From contig JAGDZP010000021.1 of NCBI GenBank assembly GCA_049115735.1, positions 1 to 64,000 of the forward strand: a stretch of DNA of 64,000 nt, written 5' to 3'. The position numbers and the translations under genes are program-made. This document shows positions 53,592 to 61,881 of this stretch, piece by piece. Below the pieces are notes generated by a model. That model was not told where the DNA came from. It searched no databases and worked only from the letters and a program-made list of their open reading frames with translations. Source of the DNA: CAXBNB01 sp049115735. GTDB taxonomy: Bacteria > Bacteroidota > Bacteroidia > Cytophagales > Cyclobacteriaceae. The first letter of the stretch is position 1; each line of letters begins with the position of its first letter.

Positions 53592-56500
53592 CTAAAAGAA
53601 AAATCCCAATCCAATTACCGGTAAATTCTCTTCATCGGTGAAGGCCATGGAAAAGGAGATCACCGCCTGACCCATGGGAGCAATGTAGAAACCGCCACCG
53701 GCACTATCATGCCAGGTGCTTGAATTTTCGTTATCGTACCATACCCTGCCTATGTCATGGAATGCGAGTATGCCGAACTGTGCTGGGAACAAGTAGCTTC
53801 TGAAATTAAAAAGTTTGATACGAAGATCCAGGTTATTGTAAAAGCTGCTTTCACCATAGAATCGAGTTCGTCTGAATCCTCTCAAACTGGATCTGCCACC
53901 TAAAGTGTTGGCATTATAAAATTCCTGTGTGGTGAACCCATGGAAGTTGTGAGCTCCACCCACACGCCACCCCAGAGTGACGCGTGCAGGAAATTTGAAA
54001 CTGTAAAAGAATGAAACTTCTGATCGTATATTATTATAATTCGAAGATAGGTTATTGATACCCTTTAGCAACTCCAATTCTGTATTCCAATATAATCCAC
54101 GAGTGGTCAGCTGCTTATTATCCCGTGTATCTACTGCCAGACCCGTGTATAGGCCAGCATACTTTCTGTTAGTTTCAAACAGATCAGTCGGGCTGACGTC
54201 AGAGGTCGGTCCACCAATGAAGTTGTCCGTCCTTTCTTCCAAGGAAATGCCGCGGTGCTGTAGCCCTAGAGAAAATATCCCATGCGCACCTAAATCTTTC
54301 GCTAAGGTGGCTCGATAAAGAATATTCTCGAAACGCACCCTATAGAAGTCTATGTCCTGGTTGTCTACATCAAAAAACGAATTGTTTCCCATTCCAAAAT
54401 AATTATCGACAAAGAATGGCTTGCGAACATCTGCAAGTAGACCCAAGTCCCATTTGCCGACAACATCCGTGAATGTTGCATCATATTTAATATTGAAAGC
54501 ATTTGTAGCAAATGCATAATCTGCGCTGAACTTATGCTTTGCCGCAAAAGGAGTCTTACGCCAACCATGCTTGGTGAGGATAAATCCTCCTCCTAAAAAC
54601 AACCCATCATCCTTGTTGTACTGCCAGTAAGCTACTGGAAATAGAACATCGTATTTGTGGGACATTCGGTCATATGTGTGGATATCCTTATTGTTCGAAA
54701 GACGAGGTTTTATACTGGAAGTCTGGCTTTCTATTTTCGTTTTTGGCTTGTCATAGACGAGTACTTTGGTTGATTGTTTGGGTGAAGTTTCCACGATCTC
54801 ATCTTTGTCCTTACCACTTATGATGCGGACTTTGATTCTGCTTCTGGCTTCTCCCGAGATTTCAAATTTGTCCTCCCCTTTCAGACCATATAGCCGTACC
54901 TCTTTGGTCTCTGCAGCTAGAAATGTTCGTTCAAATATGTCTTGCTGGACATTTCCTTTCTTAGATATTTTGGCAACTGTGACCTTCAGAATTCCGTCAG
55001 CTGGGCTTTCCACTTTGAAGAGTTCGTCCTTGTTGGATCCAAGGACATTTACAGCTTTGGCCAAATATTCATATAGCTCCAGCGCCGGTTTCATTAGGTT
55101 GTCTCTTCGGGATTTTAAAGTACTGGCGACCTTTTCTGCTGACAGATCATAGATCTCCTGTGGCCACCGCTGCATGGCTTTGTCTATTACTTCGTCGGTG
55201 AGGTTTTTCTGCAGCGCTAATACAGCTTCTTCCCAATCCTTGCGGGACAGTTTTGTTAAAAATGAACGATCGAAATTCTTCGCATTGAATGCGAGACCTG
55301 GTGCCCATCGGATATTATCATTAAAACCCTCCACTTTTGGAATGGCCCATCTACGACTGGTGATTTTAGGTATCAACCCCTGGTTGACGAAAAATGCCTG
55401 ATCCCGATCCCGGGGGATTGGTCTGTACATTTTACCTTCACCTTCTTTAAAGCTTGCCCAACGCCATTGGTCGTCATGTCTATCCCAATCGGCAATTACC
55501 AGATCAAACACACGTGATTTGAGAGCCCATTTCTGATCTACAAAATTGTCATTGTCATCCTGGATTTCTTCCAACACTTCCAGGGTATTCACTAGATCTT
55601 TCGAGTCACCAAATTGTCCGCTATCCTTCCAGTTTTTGGCAGGTCGCTCCTCATATAGTGCAAGAGTATTGGCTAGCTTATCTCTGAACTCGCCAAATCG
55701 AGGATCGTCGGGTACAAAGACTATTTTAGGATTGGTGTGATAAATGCCGGCAGCCTCTGCCAAATCAGGTACCACAAAGGCACCATAAGGGTGAGAGGCT
55801 GATATCTGATCTTGCACAATGCTGGCGGCTATGGTTTGTCTGAGCAATGGAGGTATGGCACCTTCCGCATATTTCTCTATCGATCGCAAAACATATTGAC
55901 GGCCATCTTGTGCTTCCATGCGCAATGATTTCGTCTGCATCCCACCGCCCATTTTCACTGGTGTTAATCCACCATGTTCTTTGCCAATGTCAAATACTTC
56001 TACTTCTATTTCTTTGCCCCAGACATCACGATAGTTGGCACCAAAAAATGCTTTTTTGATTCCGTTGGCATCATATTGAGAGGAGGCTTTTACTTTGACA
56101 GTGGGAGCAATCGACTTGGCTTCTTCTGGTTTGATTTCCTTTTCTTTTTTATTTTCCTCAAACAATCGACTGCTATGTACTTTTTTGCCTTCTGGATTTT
56201 CAGCATCTGCTACCCAAAATTCTGAGGTCATACTTCCATCAGCATAATAGTCAACACGGGAGAATCCTGTCTTTGAGGCAGAGAATTGTGAATGCCTTCC
56301 TTTGACAACATGAGTTGTTTTTGACCCAGAACCGCTCACTATGTAATTCACTCTGTCCTTGGTGATGTGTTGTAAAGAGTGCTCATGTCCAGCTACATAA
56401 ACGGCATTTTTATGTTCCTTCAGATATCCCTCAATAGTATTTCTTATGGCTTTATATTTTGGGTGCGGGATGTCCTGGATGTTACCAATGGTAGAGCGAT

Positions 56501-57329
56501 AGAGTGGATAAATAGAGCCCAGCCCGGGAAGTGGTATATACAAGCCATCAACAGCTTCGGCCAATGGAAATATGTGGTCTTTCAGTGGGTATCTGCCACC
56601 ATGCAATCCGTAACTGTAGAGTGGATGATGTGATGCGAGTATCACCCGTTCATCCTTATGTTTTTCCAGCATATCATCAATGGCCTGCAATACTTCCACG
56701 GGATTTTTGAATTCGCAACTGCTTTCCTCTTGTGGTTTGTCAAACTTGTGAAGCAGCCACTGAAAGTCAAAGATGATCAACCACAGCCCCTCACTCAGCT
56801 CAAATTCAGTTGGTCCGGGGCACCCATCATTTGGTTGAAAGGCATTGTTGTCTTCCAGATATTCCCTTACATACTTTTGCTGATTGAGTACATGCTGCCA
56901 TCCTTCCCTTTTACCTTTTGCCCAGTCATGATTACCCGGTATGACATAAGTATTTCCACCAAAACCTTTCGCTATCTCCAGTTGGTCTATCAGTTTTTTT
57001 TCTTGCTCTGCTCTTTCAGGATCTTCATCATCGCCTAGTCCTTTGGGATAAATATTGTCACCCAAAAAAATCAATGTGCTATTCTCCCTGGCTTCATGAA
57101 GTTGCTTTTTTAGTACTTTCAGATTCTCTGGTGCATATTTTGGCTCTCCGGCATCACCGATCAGGAAGATGGAATGTATTTTCTGTGGGGTCTGGGCAAG
57201 GACTGCCTGTGGAATAAGGAAACTGATCAAAAAAAGAATAACCACCCCTATCAGTCGACCGTCGACGGTTAGCGGTCGACTGATAATTGTGCCCGCAAAA
57301 CTTTTATCACATTTTATGAATAAACCCAT
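53592..57329 (-). CDS. metallophosphoesterase - kinase-like - Omp85 fusion protein
   Basis: A 1245-residue envelope protein from the ATG at 57329 (a TTG one codon upstream is less likely). After a leader ending QAVLAQ, the first part (about 50-370) is a calcineurin-type phosphoesterase: GDAGEP, GDNIYP, GNHDW, HHPLYSYG, GHEHS. A middle region (about 430-800) carries D616-R617-H618 in DWDRHDDQW and D643 in PIPRDRDQAF, resembling CotH/HipA/Fam20-type kinase motifs. The last about 390 residues are a surface-antigen/Omp85-type barrel ending in phenylalanine. The stop of the SdiA-like gene upstream is only 11 bp away. Function unknown; the barrel places it in the outer membrane. Confidence 0.82.
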   Translation of the reverse strand: MGLFIKCDKSFAGTIISRPLTVDGRLIGVVILFLISFLIPQAVLAQTPQKIHSIFLIGDAGEPKYAPENLKVLKKQLHEARENSTLIFLGDNIYPKGLGDDEDPERAEQEKKLIDQLEIAKGFGGNTYVIPGNHDWAKGKREGWQHVLNQQKYVREYLEDNNAFQPNDGCPGPTEFELSEGLWLIIFDFQWLLHKFDKPQEESSCEFKNPVEVLQAIDDMLEKHKDERVILASHHPLYSYGLHGGRYPLKDHIFPLAEAVDGLYIPLPGLGSIYPLYRSTIGNIQDIPHPKYKAIRNTIEGYLKEHKNAVYVAGHEHSLQHITKDRVNYIVSGSGSKTTHVVKGRHSQFSASKTGFSRVDYYADGSMTSEFWVADAENPEGKKVHSSRLFEENKKEKEIKPEEAKSIAPTVKVKASSQYDANGIKKAFFGANYRDVWGKEIEVEVFDIGKEHGGLTPVKMGGGMQTKSLRMEAQDGRQYVLRSIEKYAEGAIPPLLRQTIAASIVQDQISASHPYGAFVVPDLAEAAGIYHTNPKIVFVPDDPRFGEFRDKLANTLALYEERPAKNWKDSGQFGDSKDLVNTLEVLEEIQDDNDNFVDQKWALKSRVFDLVIADWDRHDDQWRWASFKEGEGKMYRPIPRDRDQAFFVNQGLIPKITSRRWAIPKVEGFNDNIRWAPGLAFNAKNFDRSFLTKLSRKDWEEAVLALQKNLTDEVIDKAMQRWPQEIYDLSAEKVASTLKSRRDNLMKPALELYEYLAKAVNVLGSNKDELFKVESPADGILKVTVAKISKKGNVQQDIFERTFLAAETKEVRLYGLKGEDKFEISGEARSRIKVRIISGKDKDEIVETSPKQSTKVLVYDKPKTKIESQTSSIKPRLSNNKDIHTYDRMSHKYDVLFPVAYWQYNKDDGLFLGGGFILTKHGWRKTPFAAKHKFSADYAFATNAFNIKYDATFTDVVGKWDLGLLADVRKPFFVDNYFGMGNNSFFDVDNQDIDFYRVRFENILYRATLAKDLGAHGIFSLGLQHRGISLEERTDNFIGGPTSDVSPTDLFETNRKYAGLYTGLAVDTRDNKQLTTRGLYWNTELELLKGINNLSSNYNNIRSEVSFFYSFKFPARVTLGWRVGGAHNFHGFTTQEFYNANTLGGRSSLRGFRRTRFYGESSFYNNLDLRIKLFNFRSYLFPAQFGILAFHDIGRVWYDNENSSTWHDSAGGGFYIAPMGQAVISFSMAFTDEENLPVIGLGFFF
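57249..57285. repeat. 13-bp perfect inverted repeat in the 5' coding region
   Basis: TATCAGTCGACCG and its reverse complement flank 11 bases, with a 12-bp palindrome ACCGTCGACGGT inside (57258-57269). It codes for the residues ISRPLTVDGRLIG just ahead of the hydrophobic leader of the fusion protein. Confidence 0.7.
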
Positions 57330-57340
57330 CAATTAACAGT

Positions 57341-58243
57341 TTACTTTTCCATCACAAATTTCAAAATATACCCTTTATCACCCTCTCCTTCACTGGAAAT
57401 AAACATATCGCCATTGGGAGCGAAGCAGATACCCTCGGGTTGGCCAAGTATGCTGGGCGAAATCGGATAACTCGCCTGTATTTCTCCTGAGCGATTAACC
57501 ACCAACATTAGTTTGCCTGTTGAAGCAATGATATAGAAATTATTGTCAACGGGATTGAGGGCAATACCAGATGGTCGAAAGTTGATCCTTTTTTCTTCGT
57601 AAGCATTGTCTTTATGCTTTTCCAGAAAATCTTTGATACCCTTTTTGGTGATATTAAAGAATGGCTTTTTCGATAACTTAGATTTTTCAGTATTGAATTC
57701 AAAAGCTGCCTGGCCAGATATTTTCTTTTTGTCAATATCAGAATCTCCCTTGCAAATGAGCAGTAGGTTTCCTGATGCAGGATCAAAACCAAGGCCCTCT
57801 ACATCGTTCTTTTTTCCAAGCGGAGTGTTTATTTCCTTGGTATTTAGGTTGCCTTCCTCACCCTTATGGTTGAATATCAATAAGTTTCCTTTGCTATTGA
57901 CTACATAGGCTGTGTCTCCAACAATCTCAACCCCCTCATAGTCCCCGGCTTTCCAGAATTTCAGCGCAAGGGTTATTTTCTTGTTGTAGTAGTTGTAGAA
58001 AAAGAGCTTGCCGTCTTCATCTTGAACACAAGCAATGGTGCCGTCTTCTACGAACGACATACCCGAGATTTCTTCCAATACATAGGGGAGAAAGAACTTC
58101 TGGGTGTATTCTCTCAGATTGTATTTAGGGAGTCCTTCAGGGTTCACAAGAAAAAGCTTATCGGCAGTCACTCTCCTGGGAGGTTCACATGACGAGGACA
58201 GGACAGTACTGGATATAATTAGAATGAATAGAAAATATCGCAT
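57341..58243 (-). CDS. SdiA-regulated-type beta-propeller lipoprotein
   Basis: A 300-residue lipoprotein from the ATG at 58243 (MRYFLFILIISSTVLSSSC, lipobox cysteine 19 of this start); a longer frame runs to 58291 with a non-ATG or weakly supported start. The rest forms propeller blades of the SdiA-regulated/NHL kind (ISGMSFVEDGTIACVQDEDGKLFFY, YEGVEIVGDTAYVVNSKGNLLIF, DVEGLGFDPASGNLLLICKG, IASTGKLMLVVNRSGEIQ, LGQPEGICFAPNGDMFISSEG). Function unknown. It is likely co-transcribed with the phosphoesterase fusion gene. Confidence 0.78.
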   Translation of the reverse strand: MRYFLFILIISSTVLSSSCEPPRRVTADKLFLVNPEGLPKYNLREYTQKFFLPYVLEEISGMSFVEDGTIACVQDEDGKLFFYNYYNKKITLALKFWKAGDYEGVEIVGDTAYVVNSKGNLLIFNHKGEEGNLNTKEINTPLGKKNDVEGLGFDPASGNLLLICKGDSDIDKKKISGQAAFEFNTEKSKLSKKPFFNITKKGIKDFLEKHKDNAYEEKRINFRPSGIALNPVDNNFYIIASTGKLMLVVNRSGEIQASYPISPSILGQPEGICFAPNGDMFISSEGEGDKGYILKFVMEK

Positions 58244-58372
58244 ATCAGCAAAACGAAATATTTTTATCAATGATGGTAATTGGTAGTTCAAAGAAGTCAG
58301 TTTTTGTTCAAAATAAAATTAACCATTGTTTAGTTCAATATTTATTATCTTGTTTGAATATTAGTAATTAAT

Positions 58373-59563
58373 ATGTCGGAATCAACAACATTACTTCAGG
58401 ATGTGGAAGAATTTGCGAAGCAGGTTCTGACAGAGAAGTTACCAAAAGAAATGGTTTACCATAGCCTAGAGCATACGCTCGATGTGGTATCGGCTGTCGA
58501 GGAAATTGGCAAGGGGTCGGGGCTTTCTGATGAAGAAATAGAGCTTGTGCTAATTGCTGCATGGTTTCATGATTTAGGCTATTGTGAGTCATTGGAGGAG
58601 CATGAGCTGAAAAGCGTAGAAATGGTTAAGAGATTTCTTGCTCCATATGATCTCGACGAAGAAGAACTGGCGAAAGTAGCAGGTTGTATCATGGCCACCG
58701 AAATGCCGCAGACTCCCAAAAGTTTGTTGGAAGAAGTTATCTGTGATGCGGATTTAGTCCATCTATCCACTCAAGAATATTGTGACCGGGCTGACAAGCT
58801 AAAAAGCGAATTGGCATATTCGAAAAATCTGCCGTTGACTGATGAGGAATGGTTGAAGATGAACGTGAATTTCATGAAGGAAAGGGAGTATTTCACCGAG
58901 TATGCCCGAACGCAGTTTGCAGATGGTAAGAGTCAAAACCTGAAGCTGGTAAAAAAGAATTTGAAAAAGAAGAAGAAAAACAAAGTGAAAGACGAAGATG
59001 ACAATGGGCAAAAGCCAGTAAAAACAGGGCGTGGTGTTGAGACCATGTTCAGAACCACTTCCAAAAATCACCTTGACCTGAGTAACATGGCCGATAACAA
59101 GGCAAATATCATGATCTCAATCAATTCGATTATTCTGTCGGTGATAGTCTCGGTGTTGATCAGAAAACTAGAGGAGTACCCTCATCTCATTGCACCGACG
59201 CTGATCATGACAGTCGTTTGTTTGACCACTATCGTATTTGCAATTTTGGCCACCAGACCGAATGTGACTAAAGGCCGGTTCACCCATCAGGACATCCATG
59301 ACAAAAAAACCAACTTGCTATTTTTCGGCAATTTTCACAGTATGAGTCTCAAAGACTATGAATGGGGGATGAAAGAAATGATCAAAGATCCTGACTATGT
59401 CTATAGTAGTTTGATTCGGGATATCTATTTTTTGGGAGCAGTGCTGGGCAAGAAATACAAACTGTTGCGCATAGCCTATACCTTCTTTATGTTCGGGTTT
59501 GTGTTTGCCGTTATCTCATTTATCCTGGCCGAGGTTTTTTTGAAGCAGCAGTATAGCTATTAG
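58373..59563 (+). CDS. HD-domain protein fused to a PycTM-like membrane effector domain
   Basis: A 396-residue protein. Residues about 8-190 are an HD-type phosphohydrolase domain: His30/His34 (VYHSLEHTLD), His66-Asp67 (AAWFHDLGY) and Asp125 (ICDADLVH). A lysine-rich linker (about 194-206) leads to a C-terminal domain (about 225-396) with three or four hydrophobic helices and segments NHLDLSNMADNKANIMISIN, SIILSVIVSVL and RPNVTKGRFTHQDI, which look like the PycTM effector (DUF5706-like) of Pycsar anti-phage systems. No pyrimidine cyclase gene is visible in the window. The HD part may degrade a cyclic nucleotide or another phosphate ester. Confidence 0.8.
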   Translation: MSESTTLLQDVEEFAKQVLTEKLPKEMVYHSLEHTLDVVSAVEEIGKGSGLSDEEIELVLIAAWFHDLGYCESLEEHELKSVEMVKRFLAPYDLDEEELAKVAGCIMATEMPQTPKSLLEEVICDADLVHLSTQEYCDRADKLKSELAYSKNLPLTDEEWLKMNVNFMKEREYFTEYARTQFADGKSQNLKLVKKNLKKKKKNKVKDEDDNGQKPVKTGRGVETMFRTTSKNHLDLSNMADNKANIMISINSIILSVIVSVLIRKLEEYPHLIAPTLIMTVVCLTTIVFAILATRPNVTKGRFTHQDIHDKKTNLLFFGNFHSMSLKDYEWGMKEMIKDPDYVYSSLIRDIYFLGAVLGKKYKLLRIAYTFFMFGFVFAVISFILAEVFLKQQYSY

Positions 59564-59645
59564 GGCAATTATCTATGAACAATGAGCAATTTTTAGAGTA
59601 CATAGTATTGTAACCAATTGACCATCTCCAATTCGAAATAGTTCA

Positions 59646-61736
59646 TTACTCTACCCCTTCCCATTTTTTTACCAAATCATAAGTAGCCATTTGAGCACGC
59701 ACGGCTGGTTCGCTTTCTTTTCTCAAGATAGGGAGGTTGTCATTATTTTGACCGATCATGACAGCTTTTACGTTATCAGCAAGTTGCAGCTCTAGTATTT
59801 CCTTCATTTGTTCTTTGAGGGCTGGGTCATATACTGGATAAATTACTTCAATTCTGCTCCTTAGATTTCTTTTCATCCAATCCGCCGAGCCCATATAGAC
59901 CTCATCTTCCCCATCGTTGTTAAACCAGAACATCCTCGAATGCTCCAGAAAGCGATCCACTATTCTCCTGATGGTAATATTTTCGCTAAACCCTTCTACT
60001 CCCGGAATCAGACAGCAGACACTTCGCACGATCATCTCTATTTTTACGCCAGCCTGACTGGCCTCATAGAGCTTTTCGATCATCACACGTTCCTGCAGGT
60101 TATTCAGCTTGATCACGATTCTGCCTGATCGGCCATTTCTTACATGCTCAATCTCCCTGTTGATCAGCCGTTTTAAACTATCAATTACATTGAACTGAGA
60201 AACCAATAGATGGCTGAAAGGCCTGGGTGGCTTTCTTCTGTATAGGTAGTTGAAGAGGTCGTTGAGTTCATTGCCTATTTTTTTATGCCTGGTCAACAAG
60301 CCCTGGTCCGAATAAATCTTTGCTGTTTGTTCGTTCAGATTACCCGTACCAAGGAATGAGTAGTTTATTGTCGATCCATCCTCCATTTTCTTTCTCACAA
60401 GGGCCACTTTGGCATGTACTTTCAGCCCCGGAATACTGTAAATCACCTTAACTCCAGCCGTTTGCATCTTTTCTGCCCACATTAGGTTGTTGGCTTCATC
60501 AAAGCGTGCTTTCAATTCCATGAAAACCGTGACTTCTTTGCCATTTTTGGCAGCACTGATCAGCGCATCTCCTATGATCGATTCTTTAGCCATGCGGTAA
60601 AAAGCCACCTTTATTTGCTTCACATGAGGATCGATGGCCGCCTGGTTAAAAAACTGTAGAATGTAATTGTAAGAATGATAGGGGAAATGAAGGAGTTGAT
60701 CCGCTTCGTCTATGGCTGAAAATATAGACCTGTGCCTGTCGATCTTATGGTTTTTCAGCGTCTTCATTTTTGGAAACTCCAGCTTCTTGCCTATTGGATT
60801 GGGTAGCTGGAAAAAGTCCATCAGGTTGTGATGAGGGCCGCCGGGCACCATGTCGTCTTGGGAAAAGTTAAATGCATCGATAATGAACTCCAACAGCTCC
60901 TTTGATATTCTGGCATCATACAAAAAACGCGAAGGTGTACCCAGGTTTCTTTTGGTGATTTGCTTCTGGATTTTGCTAACCAGGTCACCACTATATTCAT
61001 CTTCGATATGCAGGTCCGCATCTTTGTTCAACTTCACTGCCCGACATTCCAGTACTTCATAGTCTGGAAAAATAAAATCCAGATGCATCTGCACAATATC
61101 ATCCAGATATATGAAGCTGTATTTTCCTTCTTCAGTCGGAAGCTTGTAAAACCTTGGGAGTTTGTCAGAAGGGATATTTAGATAAGCATACTCAATCCTT
61201 TTCGAAAAAACATCCTGTAGCCGCAGCATGTAGTACAACTCTCTGTTGTTTAGAAACTGGTCACCGACAGTACGACCAAAGAAAAATGGCTGCAAATAAG
61301 CCAGAACCTTGGTCTTGAAGTAGAACAAACAAGCTTGCTTTTGCTTTTCAGTAAGTTCCTTATGGTCTCTTATGAATACGTTTTCCTCTTCCAGATCTTT
61401 GAGTACACTATTTCTGAGTGTATCGCCGTATTCATTCATCTGCTCCCTGATTATTCTATGCACCTCTTGCAGTGCCTCCTGAGGTTCAGCATCTATCGCT
61501 TCATTGATCTTTTTTCGATTGATTTCAATCAATTGCCTTACATCGGCTACCCGAACTCTGAAAAACTCATCCTGGTTAGAAGAATATATCGCCATGAATT
61601 TCACACGCTCGTACAGCGGGTTGGATTTGTCTTTGGCCTCCATCAGTACTCTGTGATTGAAAGCTAACCAACTGACATCCCTGTCATGCAGCGGGATTTT
61701 GACATTTTTTTCCTCAGAAACCTGTAATTCGTTCAT
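59646..61736 (-). CDS. ppk1: polyphosphate kinase 1
   Basis: A 696-residue PPK1. The N-terminal domain opens with RDVSWLAFNHRVLMEA (about 19-34). The autophosphorylated histidine is His441 in VHAKVALV. The second catalytic His is His599 in HSRMFWFNNDGED. The GTGNLNEQTAKIYSD (about 460-474) and YMGSADWMKRNLRSRIEV (about 614-631) stretches are also conserved. It makes polyphosphate from ATP at the inner membrane. Length is normal for the family. Divergent from the downstream GAF-type gene. Confidence 0.97.
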   Translation of the reverse strand: MNELQVSEEKNVKIPLHDRDVSWLAFNHRVLMEAKDKSNPLYERVKFMAIYSSNQDEFFRVRVADVRQLIEINRKKINEAIDAEPQEALQEVHRIIREQMNEYGDTLRNSVLKDLEEENVFIRDHKELTEKQKQACLFYFKTKVLAYLQPFFFGRTVGDQFLNNRELYYMLRLQDVFSKRIEYAYLNIPSDKLPRFYKLPTEEGKYSFIYLDDIVQMHLDFIFPDYEVLECRAVKLNKDADLHIEDEYSGDLVSKIQKQITKRNLGTPSRFLYDARISKELLEFIIDAFNFSQDDMVPGGPHHNLMDFFQLPNPIGKKLEFPKMKTLKNHKIDRHRSIFSAIDEADQLLHFPYHSYNYILQFFNQAAIDPHVKQIKVAFYRMAKESIIGDALISAAKNGKEVTVFMELKARFDEANNLMWAEKMQTAGVKVIYSIPGLKVHAKVALVRKKMEDGSTINYSFLGTGNLNEQTAKIYSDQGLLTRHKKIGNELNDLFNYLYRRKPPRPFSHLLVSQFNVIDSLKRLINREIEHVRNGRSGRIVIKLNNLQERVMIEKLYEASQAGVKIEMIVRSVCCLIPGVEGFSENITIRRIVDRFLEHSRMFWFNNDGEDEVYMGSADWMKRNLRSRIEVIYPVYDPALKEQMKEILELQLADNVKAVMIGQNNDNLPILRKESEPAVRAQMATYDLVKKWEGVE

Positions 61737-61881
61737 GTTTTAAATTTACATACTTACCGGGCAATGAAGGAATATTTTGCTTACATTATACTTGGGTTAA
61801 TAATTTATTAACAGTCAGTCGAAACCACTATTCGCAAAAGGCGTAAATTAAATATCAAACTTTGAACACAATAGTGTAGCT

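Noticed and set aside
58295..58311. AGTCAG, five T, GTTCAA resembling the tandem operator, upstream of the HD-PycTM gene
   Set aside because: Both hexamers deviate (two and one positions) and the spacer is a simple T-run in an AT-rich gap, so it could arise by chance. It is not linked to a galactan gene.
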